The notes under the pieces were generated by a model. The model was not told the DNA's origin. It did not search any database and saw only the letters and a program-made list of their open reading frames with translations. From assembly GCA_945868085.1 (NCBI GenBank), contig CAMBKF010000001.1, forward strand, positions 1 through 64,000: a DNA stretch of 64,000 nt, read 5' to 3'. Origin of the DNA: an uncultured Oscillibacter sp. Lineage in GTDB: Bacteria; Bacillota; Clostridia; Oscillospirales; Oscillospiraceae. The translations under genes were made by a program, and so were the position numbers. Positions 33,916-41,985 of the stretch are shown here, piece after piece (position 1 is the first letter of the stretch; each line of letters opens with the position of its first letter).

Positions 33916-33944
33916 GCATAAAAGCGGACAGCCCCTCATACAGT
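33916..33944 (+). promoter_or_regulatory. Sigma-E-type promoter of the spoIIIA operon
   Basis: GCATAAA (33916-33922), 14-bp spacer, CATACAGT (33937-33944). This matches the sigma-E consensus (KMATATT, N13-15, CATACANT), and spoIIIA is a known sigma-E operon in the mother cell. Confidence 0.75.
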
Positions 33945-33975
33945 AGGACAACCGAGAAAAGGAGGCGTGATCGCT

Positions 33976-34890
33976 TTGGTGGAACGCTATGCAATCAGTC
34001 AGTATGAGCAGGCGGCGCATCTTCTGCCGGTGCGTTGGCAGCGCATTGCCCTGCAGCTGCCGGACTGGCAGAAGGAACAGGCGGAGGAGCTGCGCCTGCG
34101 GGCAGGCCACCCCATGACGGTGCTGCTGCCCCAGGGGGAGCAGGTCATGGGGGAGGAGGCCGTGGTGACCCAGGGAGATCTGGAGCTGCTGTGCGACACG
34201 GTGACGGGTTACTCCCGCTATGCCGCCGCAGAGACAATGGCCCGGGGATACATAACCGCCAAGGGCGGCTTTCGCATAGGCCTGTGCGGCACCGCCGTTG
34301 TGCAGGAGGGCAGGAGCACCAATCTGCGCAGCCTGTCCTCCGCCTGCGTTCGCATTGCCCGGGAAATGCCGGGCCTGGCGGATGACCTGGCGCCCCAGCT
34401 GTTTCAGGCCGGCGCGTTTCGCAGCACACTCATCATCGCCCCGCCCGGCCTTGGCAAAACCACGCTCCTACGGGATCTGGTGCGCTGCTTGTCCGATGGA
34501 ACGGAGACCGTGCCGGCCCACCGGGTCTCTCTGGTGGATGAGCGGGGGGAGGTGGCGGTCATGGTGCAGGGCATGGCACAGATGGAGATCGGCTGCCATA
34601 CGGATGTCATGGACGGGTGCCCCAAGGCCGTGGCCATTCCCATGCTGCTGCGCTCGGCCAATCCGCAGATCATCGCTGTGGACGAGATCACCCAGGCGGA
34701 GGACATTTTGGCCATGGAGGAAGCCGCACACTGCGGCGTCCGTTTTGTAGCCACCATCCATGCGGATTCCACCGCCGACCTGCAGAAGCGCCCATTACTG
34801 CGTAAACTGCAGCGCACGCAGATTTTTAAAAAGGCCATCTGTATCCGTATGGCGGACAGGCTCCGCCGCTACCGGATCGAGGATCTATGA
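33976..34890 (+). CDS. spoIIIAA: Stage III sporulation protein AA (ATPase)
   Basis: Cytosolic AAA/VirB11-type ATPase that powers the SpoIIIA-SpoIIQ channel between mother cell and forespore. Walker A APPGLGKTT, then SLVDERGEVA, and GIGC-type IGCHTDVMDGCPK and Walker B IIAVDEITQ are present. About 304 aa. The start is uncertain: GGAGG (33961-33965) is one base from a GTG at 33967, ten from a TTG at 33976 and thirteen from a GTG at 33979; I take the TTG. First of eight genes with overlaps or tiny gaps. Confidence 0.95.
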   Translation: MVERYAISQYEQAAHLLPVRWQRIALQLPDWQKEQAEELRLRAGHPMTVLLPQGEQVMGEEAVVTQGDLELLCDTVTGYSRYAAAETMARGYITAKGGFRIGLCGTAVVQEGRSTNLRSLSSACVRIAREMPGLADDLAPQLFQAGAFRSTLIIAPPGLGKTTLLRDLVRCLSDGTETVPAHRVSLVDERGEVAVMVQGMAQMEIGCHTDVMDGCPKAVAIPMLLRSANPQIIAVDEITQAEDILAMEEAAHCGVRFVATIHADSTADLQKRPLLRKLQRTQIFKKAICIRMADRLRRYRIEDL

Positions 34891-35372
34891 GCAGCAAGGT
34901 GATCGGCGCGCTGCTGATCCTGTCGGCGGGCAGCGGGCTCCTGGTGCAGCTTTGGCGGCAGGGCCGGGCGGAGATCCTTTTCCTGCAGGATATGGCCTCG
35001 GCGCTGGAACAGATGGAAACCGCCATCCGATTCCGCCGCCTGCCCATGCCGGAGCTTTTGCGGGAACAGGCGGAAAGACCGTACTGCGGAAGCATGTTTT
35101 CCCTGATCCTGCATCACATGGAAAGGGGAGAACCTTTACAGGATTCCTGGGTCCTGTCCGCCCGGTCCATTCCGTGGACGCAGGCGGCGGACACGCTTTG
35201 CGCCCTGGAATTATCCGGCGATGGGCGGCGGATCGGAGAAAACCTGCGTGCCTGTGCCGATTCCCTGCGCGCGGTATTGCGGTGCAGGCAGGCCGATAAG
35301 CAGCAGCGGCAGAAAATGACCCTGGCCCTGACGGCCTCCTGCTGCGGGCTGCTGGTGATTCTTTTACTGTGA
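34887..35372 (+). CDS. spoIIIAB: Stage III sporulation protein AB
   Basis: 161 aa, GspF-like inner-membrane component of the SpoIIIA complex. An N-terminal helix (VIGALLILSAGSGLLVQLW) and a C-terminal helix (LALTASCCGLLVILLL) flank a cytosolic helical region with LQDMASALEQMETAIRF and the typical GERIGENLRAC-like patch (DGRRIGENLRACAD). Starts inside the spoIIIAA stop (ATGA). Confidence 0.93.
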   Translation: MSSKVIGALLILSAGSGLLVQLWRQGRAEILFLQDMASALEQMETAIRFRRLPMPELLREQAERPYCGSMFSLILHHMERGEPLQDSWVLSARSIPWTQAADTLCALELSGDGRRIGENLRACADSLRAVLRCRQADKQQRQKMTLALTASCCGLLVILLL

Positions 35373-35381
35373 GGAGTACAC

Positions 35382-35576
35382 ATGGATGTTGATTTGATTT
35401 TCAAGATCGCCGCCGTGGGGATCCTGGTGGCGGTGCTGAATTTGGTGCTGGCCCGCAGCGGCCGGGAGGAGCAGGCCATGATGACCACCCTGGCGGGGCT
35501 GGTGGTGGTGCTGATGATGCTGGTGCGGCAGATCAGCGACCTGTTCGACCTGGTCAAGTCCCTGTTTTCCCTGTAG
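35382..35576 (+). CDS. spoIIIAC: Stage III sporulation protein AC
   Basis: 64 aa, two membrane helices (IFKIAAVGILVAVLNLVLARSG and MMTTLAGLVVVLMMLVRQI), then SDLFDLVKSLFSL. Family-typical length and sequence. GAGG SD, 9 nt after spoIIIAB and 2 nt before spoIIIAD. Confidence 0.95.
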   Translation: MDVDLIFKIAAVGILVAVLNLVLARSGREEQAMMTTLAGLVVVLMMLVRQISDLFDLVKSLFSL

Positions 35577-35578
35577 TC

Positions 35579-35965
35579 ATGACGGAACTGGGAAAAATAG
35601 CCGCCATCTGCCTTGTGGGCATCGTGCTGGCGCTGCTGCTGCAGAAAAATAACCCGGAGCTGGCCATTCTGCTGGCCTTGGCCGTCTGCGTGGGGGTGCT
35701 GCTTTTCGGGCTGGGGCATATGAAAAGCGTCCTGGCCATGCTGGAGCAGATGGCCCAGGCCGGGGGCCTGTCGTCCGATCTGCTGCAGCCGCTGCTGAAA
35801 ACCGTGGGCATAGCCCTCGTCAGCCGCACGGGCGCGGAGCTGTGCCGGGATGCGGATCAGAAAGCCATGGCGTCTGTGGTGGAAGCGGCCGGCGCCTTCA
35901 GCGCCGTGGTCGTGTCCATTCCGCTTTTGGGCGCGGTGTGGGAGCTGCTGCGGGGGATGCTGTGA
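35579..35965 (+). CDS. spoIIIAD: Stage III sporulation protein AD
   Basis: 128 aa membrane protein with four predicted helices, starting KIAAICLVGIVLALLLQKN and continuing ELAILLALAVCVGVLLFGL; the ending ALVSRTGAELCRDADQKAMAS is typical. No obvious independent SD is needed, since the gene follows spoIIIAC by 2 nt. It shares one base with the spoIIIAE start. Confidence 0.95.
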   Translation: MTELGKIAAICLVGIVLALLLQKNNPELAILLALAVCVGVLLFGLGHMKSVLAMLEQMAQAGGLSSDLLQPLLKTVGIALVSRTGAELCRDADQKAMASVVEAAGAFSAVVVSIPLLGAVWELLRGML

Positions 35966-37041
35966 TGCGGAAATTACTGGTTTTGCTGCTGCTGATCTGG
36001 TGCATTGTCCCGGCTTGCGCCGCGGAGATCCCCCGGGATCTGACGGATGCCATCCCGGACAGCGCCCGGGAGCTTCTGGATGATACCGACAAGGTCGATG
36101 GCTTTACATCGCTGACCGATGGCCTGTCCGGCCTGTGGAACCGGACCTGCAAGCTGCTGATAGTGACCGTGCAGGACAGCCTGGGCGGTGTGATTCTGGT
36201 GCTGTCCGCCATTTTGCTGTGTTCGGTGGCGGAGGACTGCTTCGGCGCCGCCGGCGGCAAGGTATTTGACCCGGTGCCCCTGGTGGGTACGCTGGTGATC
36301 CTCCTGGCGGTGGGGAGCAATATGAAAAACCTCATGGGCCTGGGGGAGGAGACTATCCAGGAGCTGAACGTTTTCTCTAAAGCGCTTCTGCCGACGCTTT
36401 CCGCCGCTACAGCCGCCGGCGGCGGCGCGGTAGCCGCCAGCGTGCGCCAGGTGGCCACGGTGTTCTTTTCGGATCTGCTCATGAGCCTGATCCATAGCCT
36501 GCTGCTGCCCCTGGTGTGGGTTTTCGTGGCGCTCTCTGCCACGGATGCCATTCTGCCCGCCGGGCGGTTGGGTGGCATCGCCCGTGGGCTGCAGAAGGGC
36601 ATCACCTGGCTGCTGTCCGGGAGCCTGCTTTTGTTCACAGGCTATCTGTCCCTGTCCGGCGCTTTTGCCTCATCGGCGGATAACCTGACCCTGCGGATGA
36701 CACGCTCGGCCATCGGCGGGGCGATCCCCGTGGTGGGCAGCATCATATCCGATGCGGCGGATACCATCCTGGCCGGGGCAGGCGTACTGAAGCAGTCCGT
36801 GGGGGTCCTCGGCACGCTGACCATTCTGGCGGCCTGTATCCTGCCGTTTCTGAAATTGGGCGTGCAGTATTTGCTGCTGAAGCTTTCGGCATTTTTTGCG
36901 GCCACGGTAGCGCCGGAGCCGCTGGTGAAGTTGGTGGACGCCCTGAGCACCGCCTTCGGCCTGGTGCTGGGGATGACCGGCGCGGCGGCAGCGCTTTTGC
37001 TGATCTCCGTGGCTTCGTCTGTGATGGTGGTGAGCGTATGA
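35965..37041 (+). CDS. spoIIIAE: Stage III sporulation protein AE
   Basis: 358 aa polytopic membrane protein of the feeding-tube complex. An N-terminal signal-like helix (LLVLLLLIWCIVPACAAEIP) is followed by an extracytoplasmic segment and about seven membrane helices, with family sequences such as SKALLPTLSAATAAGGG, SLIHSLLLPLVWVFVALS and GAIPVVGSIISDAADTILAGAG. The ATG overlaps the spoIIIAD TGA. Confidence 0.95.
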   Translation: MRKLLVLLLLIWCIVPACAAEIPRDLTDAIPDSARELLDDTDKVDGFTSLTDGLSGLWNRTCKLLIVTVQDSLGGVILVLSAILLCSVAEDCFGAAGGKVFDPVPLVGTLVILLAVGSNMKNLMGLGEETIQELNVFSKALLPTLSAATAAGGGAVAASVRQVATVFFSDLLMSLIHSLLLPLVWVFVALSATDAILPAGRLGGIARGLQKGITWLLSGSLLLFTGYLSLSGAFASSADNLTLRMTRSAIGGAIPVVGSIISDAADTILAGAGVLKQSVGVLGTLTILAACILPFLKLGVQYLLLKLSAFFAATVAPEPLVKLVDALSTAFGLVLGMTGAAAALLLISVASSVMVVSV

Positions 37042-37517
37042 TGGATGCATTTCGGGTTTGGCTGGTGGGCCTGATGGCGGTGGCGCTGATCCTCACGGTG
37101 CTCTCGGCGGTGCTCCCGGAGGGCAGCGTAAAAAAGATCGCCGGCGTTACCGGGGGTCTGGTGCTGCTTCTGGTCATCCTCCGGGGCATCGGGCAGCTGG
37201 ATCTGGGCCAGCTGCAGCTGTCCTATGATGACTGTTCCCGGCAGATCAACGAGCGCATCGAAGCCTACCGGGAGAAAAGCCGCCGGGACATGGATCTGCT
37301 CATACAGGAGCGGTGCAGTGCATATATATCGGAACAGGCGCAGACGTTCGGCCTTGTGTGCAGTCCCCGGGTGGAAACGGAGCAGACGGAGGAAAATGTT
37401 TTCATCCCGGTCTCTGTCACTATGGATATACCCTATCACGCCGGATTGTCTCAAATCGTGGCGGAAAACTTAGGAATCGATGCACAGCACCAGAAATGGT
37501 TGACATCGGAAGGGTAA
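37038..37517 (+). CDS. spoIIIAF: Stage III sporulation protein AF
   Basis: 159 aa. Two N-terminal membrane helices (VWLVGLMAVALILTVLSAVLP and IAGVTGGLVLLLVILRGI), then a soluble ring-building-motif domain (ISEQAQTFGLVCSPRVETE, NVFIPVSVTMDIPYH) that can oligomerise in the intermembrane space. Overlaps the spoIIIAE stop by 4 nt. Confidence 0.92.
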   Translation: MMDAFRVWLVGLMAVALILTVLSAVLPEGSVKKIAGVTGGLVLLLVILRGIGQLDLGQLQLSYDDCSRQINERIEAYREKSRRDMDLLIQERCSAYISEQAQTFGLVCSPRVETEQTEENVFIPVSVTMDIPYHAGLSQIVAENLGIDAQHQKWLTSEG

Positions 37518-37519
37518 AA

Positions 37520-38014
37520 ATGATGGGAAAGGTAAGATGGAGCGAGCTATGGAAAAAGTACAAATTTGTTCTGCTGGTGGTGCTGGTGGGCGTCGTATTG
37601 ATGCTTCTTCCGGTCTCCTCCAGGACGAAAGAACCGGCGGCGGAAACACGGGCTACGGAGGAGAGCTTCGACCTGGAGGCGGAGGAGCGGCGCATGGAGG
37701 AGCTTCTGGGCCGGATCGATGGCGTTGGGAAGCTCCGACTGATGCTGACGCTGCAAAGCGGGACCCGGCTGACCCTGGCGGAGGACAGCCAAAGGGATCA
37801 GGACCGCACGCAGCGGGAGACGGTAACGCTGAACCGGGGCAGCGGCAGCCAGGAGGTCGTGGTCACAAATCGGTATTATCCGATTTATCAGGGCGCGGTA
37901 GTGGTGTGTCAGGGCGCCGACAGCAGCGCCGTTCGTCTGGCCATCACGGAAACGGTGCAGGCGCTGACCGGTCTGCCGTCCGATCGGATCCAGGTGGCAA
38001 AGTGGACATCGTAA
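37520..38014 (+). CDS. spoIIIAG: Stage III sporulation protein AG
   Basis: 164 aa. One N-terminal membrane helix (FVLLVVLVGVVLMLLPVSS), then a ring-forming domain: LLGRIDGVGKLRLMLTL, and PIYQGAVVVCQGADSSAVRLAI followed by LTGLPSDRIQVAKW. In other species SpoIIIAG makes the large ring of the channel. Two tandem ATG codons (37520, 37523) are possible starts. The TAA is 15 nt before spoIIIAH. Confidence 0.94.
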   Translation: MMGKVRWSELWKKYKFVLLVVLVGVVLMLLPVSSRTKEPAAETRATEESFDLEAEERRMEELLGRIDGVGKLRLMLTLQSGTRLTLAEDSQRDQDRTQRETVTLNRGSGSQEVVVTNRYYPIYQGAVVVCQGADSSAVRLAITETVQALTGLPSDRIQVAKWTS

Positions 38015-38028
38015 CGGGAGGACATGGT

Positions 38029-38568
38029 ATGAAGAAGAACTGGAAAAAACGGGCCGTGGTGGGGGCGGTGCTGCTGTTCGTATGTGCGGCGGTGTATATG
38101 AACTGGCGCTATGCCGGCTCCCTGGAGGACACCTCCAAGGTGCTGGGCGAATCCACCCTGGTGTCCGGGGAAAAGACCGGCGAGACAGCCACCGCCGGGC
38201 AGCCTGCAGCCAATGAAAACGACTATTTTGCCACGGCCCGGCTCAGCCGCAAGCAGGCCCGGGATAACGCCATCAATATGCTCAAGGACGCTTCCACGGA
38301 CGAAAACGCGGACCAATCGGTGCTCAACGAGGCCTCTGAGACGCTGCAGGTGCTGGCAGGCTATACCGTGGCGGAGTCGCAGATCGAGAACCTGGTCACG
38401 GCCAAGGGCTATGCCGACTGCGTGGCCTTCATGGGCGCCGAGAGCATCAGCGTCGTGGTGGACGATGCCGACGGACTGGACGCCACGGACGTGGCCCGCA
38501 TCATGGACATAGTGGTCCAGGAGACCGGCTACGCGCCCAATCAGATCAAGGTCCTGGAATCCGATTAA
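38029..38568 (+). CDS. spoIIIAH: Stage III sporulation protein AH
   Basis: 179 aa. A membrane anchor (AVVGAVLLFVCAAVYMNW) precedes a linker and the ring-building domain that binds forespore SpoIIQ across the intermembrane space: ATARLSRKQARDNAINMLKD, LVTAKGYADCVAFMGAESISVVV and DATDVARIMDIVVQETG. GGGAGG SD. Last gene of the operon; no terminator is evident before the asp23 promoter. Confidence 0.95.
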   Translation: MKKNWKKRAVVGAVLLFVCAAVYMNWRYAGSLEDTSKVLGESTLVSGEKTGETATAGQPAANENDYFATARLSRKQARDNAINMLKDASTDENADQSVLNEASETLQVLAGYTVAESQIENLVTAKGYADCVAFMGAESISVVVDDADGLDATDVARIMDIVVQETGYAPNQIKVLESD

Positions 38569-38586
38569 AGGGCCTGTAAAAAAGGG

Positions 38587-38615
38587 TTGTAATTTTCCTT
38601 GCGGGATGGTATACT
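38587..38615 (+). promoter_or_regulatory. Promoter of the asp23-nusB unit
   Basis: TTGTAA (38587-38592), 17-bp spacer, TATACT (38610-38615). Confidence 0.6.
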
Positions 38616-38662
38616 TCTAAGGAATAGAATGTATCACTTTATTTGCAAGGAGCGCTAAATCT

Positions 38663-39022
38663 ATGGCTGAAAATAAAGAGTATATCACCCAGCAGGAGTC
38701 TGCCGGGGCCATTCAGATCTCCGAGGATGTGGTGGCGTCCATCGCCACGGCGGCCGCATTGGAGACCGAGGGCGTCAGCGCCATGATGGGTCCCACCAGC
38801 GGCGATTTGAAGCCGGCGCGCAAGATGGCCGCCAAGGGCGTTGTCATCGAGCCGGAGGAGGATGGCTTGTCCATCACTCTGTATGTCATGATCCGTTACG
38901 GCTTTGCCATGGCTGAGGTAGCCGGCAAGGTGCAGAAGGCGGTCCTGGCCGCCCTGCATGACATGACGGGCTTTAACATCCGCGCCGTGAACGTGATGAT
39001 CGGCGGCATTTGCTTCGACTGA
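38663..39022 (+). CDS. Asp23/Gls24 family envelope stress-type protein (YqhY-like)
   Basis: 119 aa with the Asp23 fold: IQISEDVVASIATAAALETEGV, then KGVVIEPEEDGLSITLYVMIRYG and VQKAVLAALHDMTGFNIRAVNV. Its position between spoIIIA and nusB corresponds to B. subtilis yqhY, which is linked to acetyl-CoA carboxylase control; the accBC genes found there in Bacillus are missing here. AAGGAG SD. Cytosolic. Confidence 0.9.
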   Translation: MAENKEYITQQESAGAIQISEDVVASIATAAALETEGVSAMMGPTSGDLKPARKMAAKGVVIEPEEDGLSITLYVMIRYGFAMAEVAGKVQKAVLAALHDMTGFNIRAVNVMIGGICFD

Positions 39023-39056
39023 TACCCCACAAAAGAGAGAAGAGGAAATAACCTGT

Positions 39057-39506
39057 ATGACACGAAACACAGCCAGAGAGATCGCCGTCCATCTCGCTTA
39101 TGAACTCAGCTTTTCGGATCTGCCCGTAGAGGAGTTTTTGGATCAGCAGCTCTCGCCGGAGGTCTTTGCCGACCTGGCCGGGGAGTATGACCTGTATAAC
39201 GAGCTGCCCAACGAAAAGCAGCGGCTCTATATCCGCCGCCTGGTCAGCGGCGTCAGCGAGCACGCGGCGGAGCTGGACTCCTACATTGAAAAATACGCCC
39301 AGGGCTGGCGCTTTGAGCGTATCAGCCTGGTGGCCTCGGCCATCATGCGCGTGGCAATGTTTGAGATCCTCTATATGCCGGATATTCCCCATGGTGTCGC
39401 CATCAACGAGGCGGTGACCATCGCCAAGAAGTATGACGCCCCGGAGGTCGCAAAGTTTGTCAACGGCATCCTTGGCAGCTTCCTGCGGGAGGAGATCAAG
39501 GAATAA
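39057..39506 (+). CDS. nusB: Transcription antitermination factor NusB
   Basis: 149 aa all-helical protein that, with NusE/S10, binds BoxA RNA in rRNA leaders. Family sequences: REIAVHLAYELSFSD at the start, EHAAELDSYIEKYAQGWRFERISLVASAIMRVAMFEIL and GVAINEAVTIAKKYDAPEVAKFVNGILGS at the end. 34 nt after asp23; a terminator follows before xseA. Confidence 0.95.
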   Translation: MTRNTAREIAVHLAYELSFSDLPVEEFLDQQLSPEVFADLAGEYDLYNELPNEKQRLYIRRLVSGVSEHAAELDSYIEKYAQGWRFERISLVASAIMRVAMFEILYMPDIPHGVAINEAVTIAKKYDAPEVAKFVNGILGSFLREEIKE

Positions 39507-39516
39507 GGCTGCATTT

Positions 39517-39547
39517 CAGGCAGGGCAGAAATGCTCTGCCTGTTTTT
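39517..39547 (+). terminator. Terminator between nusB and xseA
   Basis: 9-bp stem CAGGCAGGG/CTCTGCCTG (39517-39525, 39534-39542; one G-U) followed by TTTTT. It ends 16 nt before the xseA start. Confidence 0.65.
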
Positions 39548-39563
39548 CGGTGGAGGTGAGGAT

Positions 39564-40787
39564 TTGCAGCAGCGCGTTTTTACGGTCAGCGAGGTCAATC
39601 AGTATATGAAGCAGTTGGTGGACCAGCAGCCTGTCCTGAGTGACCTTCTGATCCGGGGGGAGATCTCCAATTATAAGGTCTACCCCTCCGGCCACCATTA
39701 TTTTACCCTGAAGGATGGGCAGAGCGCCCTGCGCTGTGTGCTGTTTGCGGGATCCGCCAAATACCTGCGCTTCCGCCCGGAAAACGGCATGCAGGTCATC
39801 GCCGCCGGCCGCATCAGTGTCTATCCCCGGGACGGCGCCTATCAGCTCTACTGCTCCCGCCTGGTGTCTGACGGGGTGGGCGATCTGCACATTGCCTTTG
39901 AGCAGCTGAAGCAGAAGCTCCACGCCCAGGGCCTGTTTGCCCCCGAGCATAAAAAGCCCCTGCCGGCCTATCCCCGGCGCATCGCCGTGGTCACCAGCCC
40001 CGCCGGGGCTGCGGTCCACGATATGATCCGCATCCTGCGCCGCCGCTATCCGCTGAGCAAGGTGCTGCTGCTGCCGGTCCGGGTGCAGGGGGAGGGAGCC
40101 GCCCGGGAGATCGCCGGCGCCATCGCCTATGCCAACCGCTTTCAGCTGGCGGACGTGCTCATAGTGGGCCGGGGCGGCGGCTCCATTGAGGATCTGTGGT
40201 CCTTTAACGAGGAGGTGGTGGCCCGGGCCATCTATGCATCGGATATTCCGGTCGTCTCCGCCGTGGGCCATGAGCCGGATGTAACTATTTCCGACCTGGT
40301 GGCGGACCGCCGCGCCTCCACGCCGTCCAACGCCGCGGAGATCGCCGTGCCGGACCAGGCGGAGCTGCGGCGCAAGCTGCAAATACTGGCGGGACGTATG
40401 TGTAAGAGCCAGCAGCATAAAATAGACGGGTACGACCGCCGCCTCCGGGACCTGCAGCGCAAGCGGGTGCTGACAGATCCTATGGCCTTCCTGCAGGACC
40501 GCAGCATGCAGCTGGATCTCACCCAGGAGAAATTGGTGTCCGCCATGGAGCGAGTGATCGATCAAAACACCCGCCGCTTCACCCACGCGGCCGCGTCCCT
40601 GGACGCCATGAGCCCGCTGCGGGTGCTGCGCCGGGGCTACTGTGTGGCACAAAAGGCGGACAAGACCCTTCTGCGCAGCAGCACCCAGGTAGAGCCGGGG
40701 GAAAATATCTCTCTGCGCCTGGCGGAGGGCAGCCTGCAATGTCAAGTAATGAAAAGGGGAGAGGAACATGAAGAAAGCGACCTTTGA
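39564..40787 (+). CDS. xseA: Exodeoxyribonuclease VII large subunit
   Basis: 407 aa. N-terminal OB-fold (FTVSEVNQYMKQL, LIRGEISNYKVYPSGHHYFTLKD) and the catalytic region with ITSPAGAAVHDM-like VVTSPAGAAVHDM, LLPVRVQGEGAAREI, GRGGGSIEDLWSFNEE and SAVGHEPDVTISDLVADRRASTPS, then a coiled coil. The start is TTG 39564, with GGAGG 7 nt upstream; an in-frame ATG at 39531 lies inside the preceding terminator hairpin. The 3' end overlaps xseB. Confidence 0.95.
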   Translation: MQQRVFTVSEVNQYMKQLVDQQPVLSDLLIRGEISNYKVYPSGHHYFTLKDGQSALRCVLFAGSAKYLRFRPENGMQVIAAGRISVYPRDGAYQLYCSRLVSDGVGDLHIAFEQLKQKLHAQGLFAPEHKKPLPAYPRRIAVVTSPAGAAVHDMIRILRRRYPLSKVLLLPVRVQGEGAAREIAGAIAYANRFQLADVLIVGRGGGSIEDLWSFNEEVVARAIYASDIPVVSAVGHEPDVTISDLVADRRASTPSNAAEIAVPDQAELRRKLQILAGRMCKSQQHKIDGYDRRLRDLQRKRVLTDPMAFLQDRSMQLDLTQEKLVSAMERVIDQNTRRFTHAAASLDAMSPLRVLRRGYCVAQKADKTLLRSSTQVEPGENISLRLAEGSLQCQVMKRGEEHEESDL

Positions 40788-41004
40788 AGAAAATATGACC
40801 CGCCTGGAGGAGATCGTGTCCCTGCTGGAGCAGGGGGATGCCCCCCTGAGCGAATCCCTGGCCATTTTTTCCGAGGGCAGCAAGCTGCTGGCCGCCTGCC
40901 GGAAGGAGCTGGACACCGCCCAGCAAAAGGTCGTCAAGCTCTCCAAGGGTCCGGACGGCGCACCTGTTGAAGAAGATTTTTTATCCGAGGAGGAAAACCA
41001 ATGA
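40768..41004 (+). CDS. xseB: Exodeoxyribonuclease VII small subunit
   Basis: 78 aa helical protein that coats the XseA coiled coil: FEENMTRLEEIVSLLEQGDAPLSESLAIFSEG and LDTAQQKVVKL are the family pattern. It overlaps xseA by 20 nt and ispA by 4 nt (ATGA), so the three are translated from one message. Confidence 0.95.
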   Translation: MKKATFEENMTRLEEIVSLLEQGDAPLSESLAIFSEGSKLLAACRKELDTAQQKVVKLSKGPDGAPVEEDFLSEEENQ

Positions 41005-41873
41005 GCTATCAAGAACGCTATACCGCCTATCAGGAGGCCATCGAGGCTTATCTGGACACGATCTTTTCTGCGGAGGACAAGCCCTATGGCAAGCTTCAGG
41101 AGTCCATTCGCTATAGCCTCCTGGCCGGGGGCAAGCGGATCCGTCCGGTGCTGACGCTGGAGTTTGCCCGCCTGGGCGGCATCGACTGGCACCTGGCTCT
41201 GCCCTATGCCTGCGCCCTGGAGCTGGTGCATAATTATTCGCTGATCCACGATGACCTGCCCTGCATGGATGACGATGATCTCCGCCGGGGCAAGCCCACC
41301 AATCACAAGGTGTACGGGGAAACACTGGCCGTCCTGGCGGGAGACGCCATGCAGCCGGAGGCCTTCCGCCTGATCCTCCAGGCCCGGGGCCTTTCCGCCG
41401 AAAACCGCATCGAGGCGGCGCTGATCCTGGCAAAAGCCTGCGGCGCCGATGGCATGGTAGCCGGCCAGGTGCTGGACACGCTGTGCCATGTGGGGGACGA
41501 GGAGGGCCTCGCCACGCTGAACCGGCTGAAAACCGGCGTGATGATCTCCGCCGCGGCGGAGCTGGGCTGTGTGGCGTCCAAAATGCCCATGTTCTGGCGG
41601 CAGCAGGCCGTGCAGTACGCGGAGCAGCTGGGCCTGGCCTTCCAGATCCGGGATGATATGCTGGATGTCATGGGCGACGAGAGCGTGTTCGGCAAGCCCA
41701 TTGGCTCGGACAAGGATGAGGGCAAGATCACATACGTCGATCTCAAGGGCCTGGATGGTTGCGCTCAAGAGGTGGAGAAATGCACCGCCGCCGCCAAGGA
41801 GGCCATCCGGGACATCCCCGACCACGAATTCCTCTGGGAGCTGGCAGACCGCATGGTGGGCCGGAACAAGTAA
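41001..41873 (+). CDS. ispA: Polyprenyl (farnesyl) diphosphate synthase
   Basis: Condenses IPP with allylic diphosphates to GPP/FPP for undecaprenyl and quinone precursors. 290 aa with the two aspartate-rich motifs: FARM-type DDLPCMDDDDLRRGKPTNH and SARM DDMLD; GGKRIRP near residue 43 and KTGVMISAA are also standard. It ends at a terminator after which the OLE RNA promoter begins. Confidence 0.95.
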   Translation: MSYQERYTAYQEAIEAYLDTIFSAEDKPYGKLQESIRYSLLAGGKRIRPVLTLEFARLGGIDWHLALPYACALELVHNYSLIHDDLPCMDDDDLRRGKPTNHKVYGETLAVLAGDAMQPEAFRLILQARGLSAENRIEAALILAKACGADGMVAGQVLDTLCHVGDEEGLATLNRLKTGVMISAAAELGCVASKMPMFWRQQAVQYAEQLGLAFQIRDDMLDVMGDESVFGKPIGSDKDEGKITYVDLKGLDGCAQEVEKCTAAAKEAIRDIPDHEFLWELADRMVGRNK

Positions 41874-41888
41874 CGGAAAATCAGATTC

Positions 41889-41925
41889 AATGCCTCCCAC
41901 GGGTGCGGGAGGCATTGTTTTGTTT
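41889..41925 (+). terminator. Terminator after ispA
   Basis: 10-bp stem AATGCCTCCC/GGGAGGCATT (41889-41898, 41907-41916), then GTTTTGTTT. Confidence 0.7.
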
Positions 41926-41948
41926 CTGTTAGTTTTTGCATAAAACTA

Positions 41949-41977
41949 TTGTATATTTGAATGGACTGTGATAAAAT
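41949..41977 (+). promoter_or_regulatory. Promoter of the OLE RNA gene
   Basis: TTGTAT (41949-41954), 17-bp spacer, TAAAAT (41972-41977). The expected start, about 41984, coincides with the 5' end of the terminal helix of the RNA. Confidence 0.65.
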
Positions 41978-41985
41978 TAGGAATT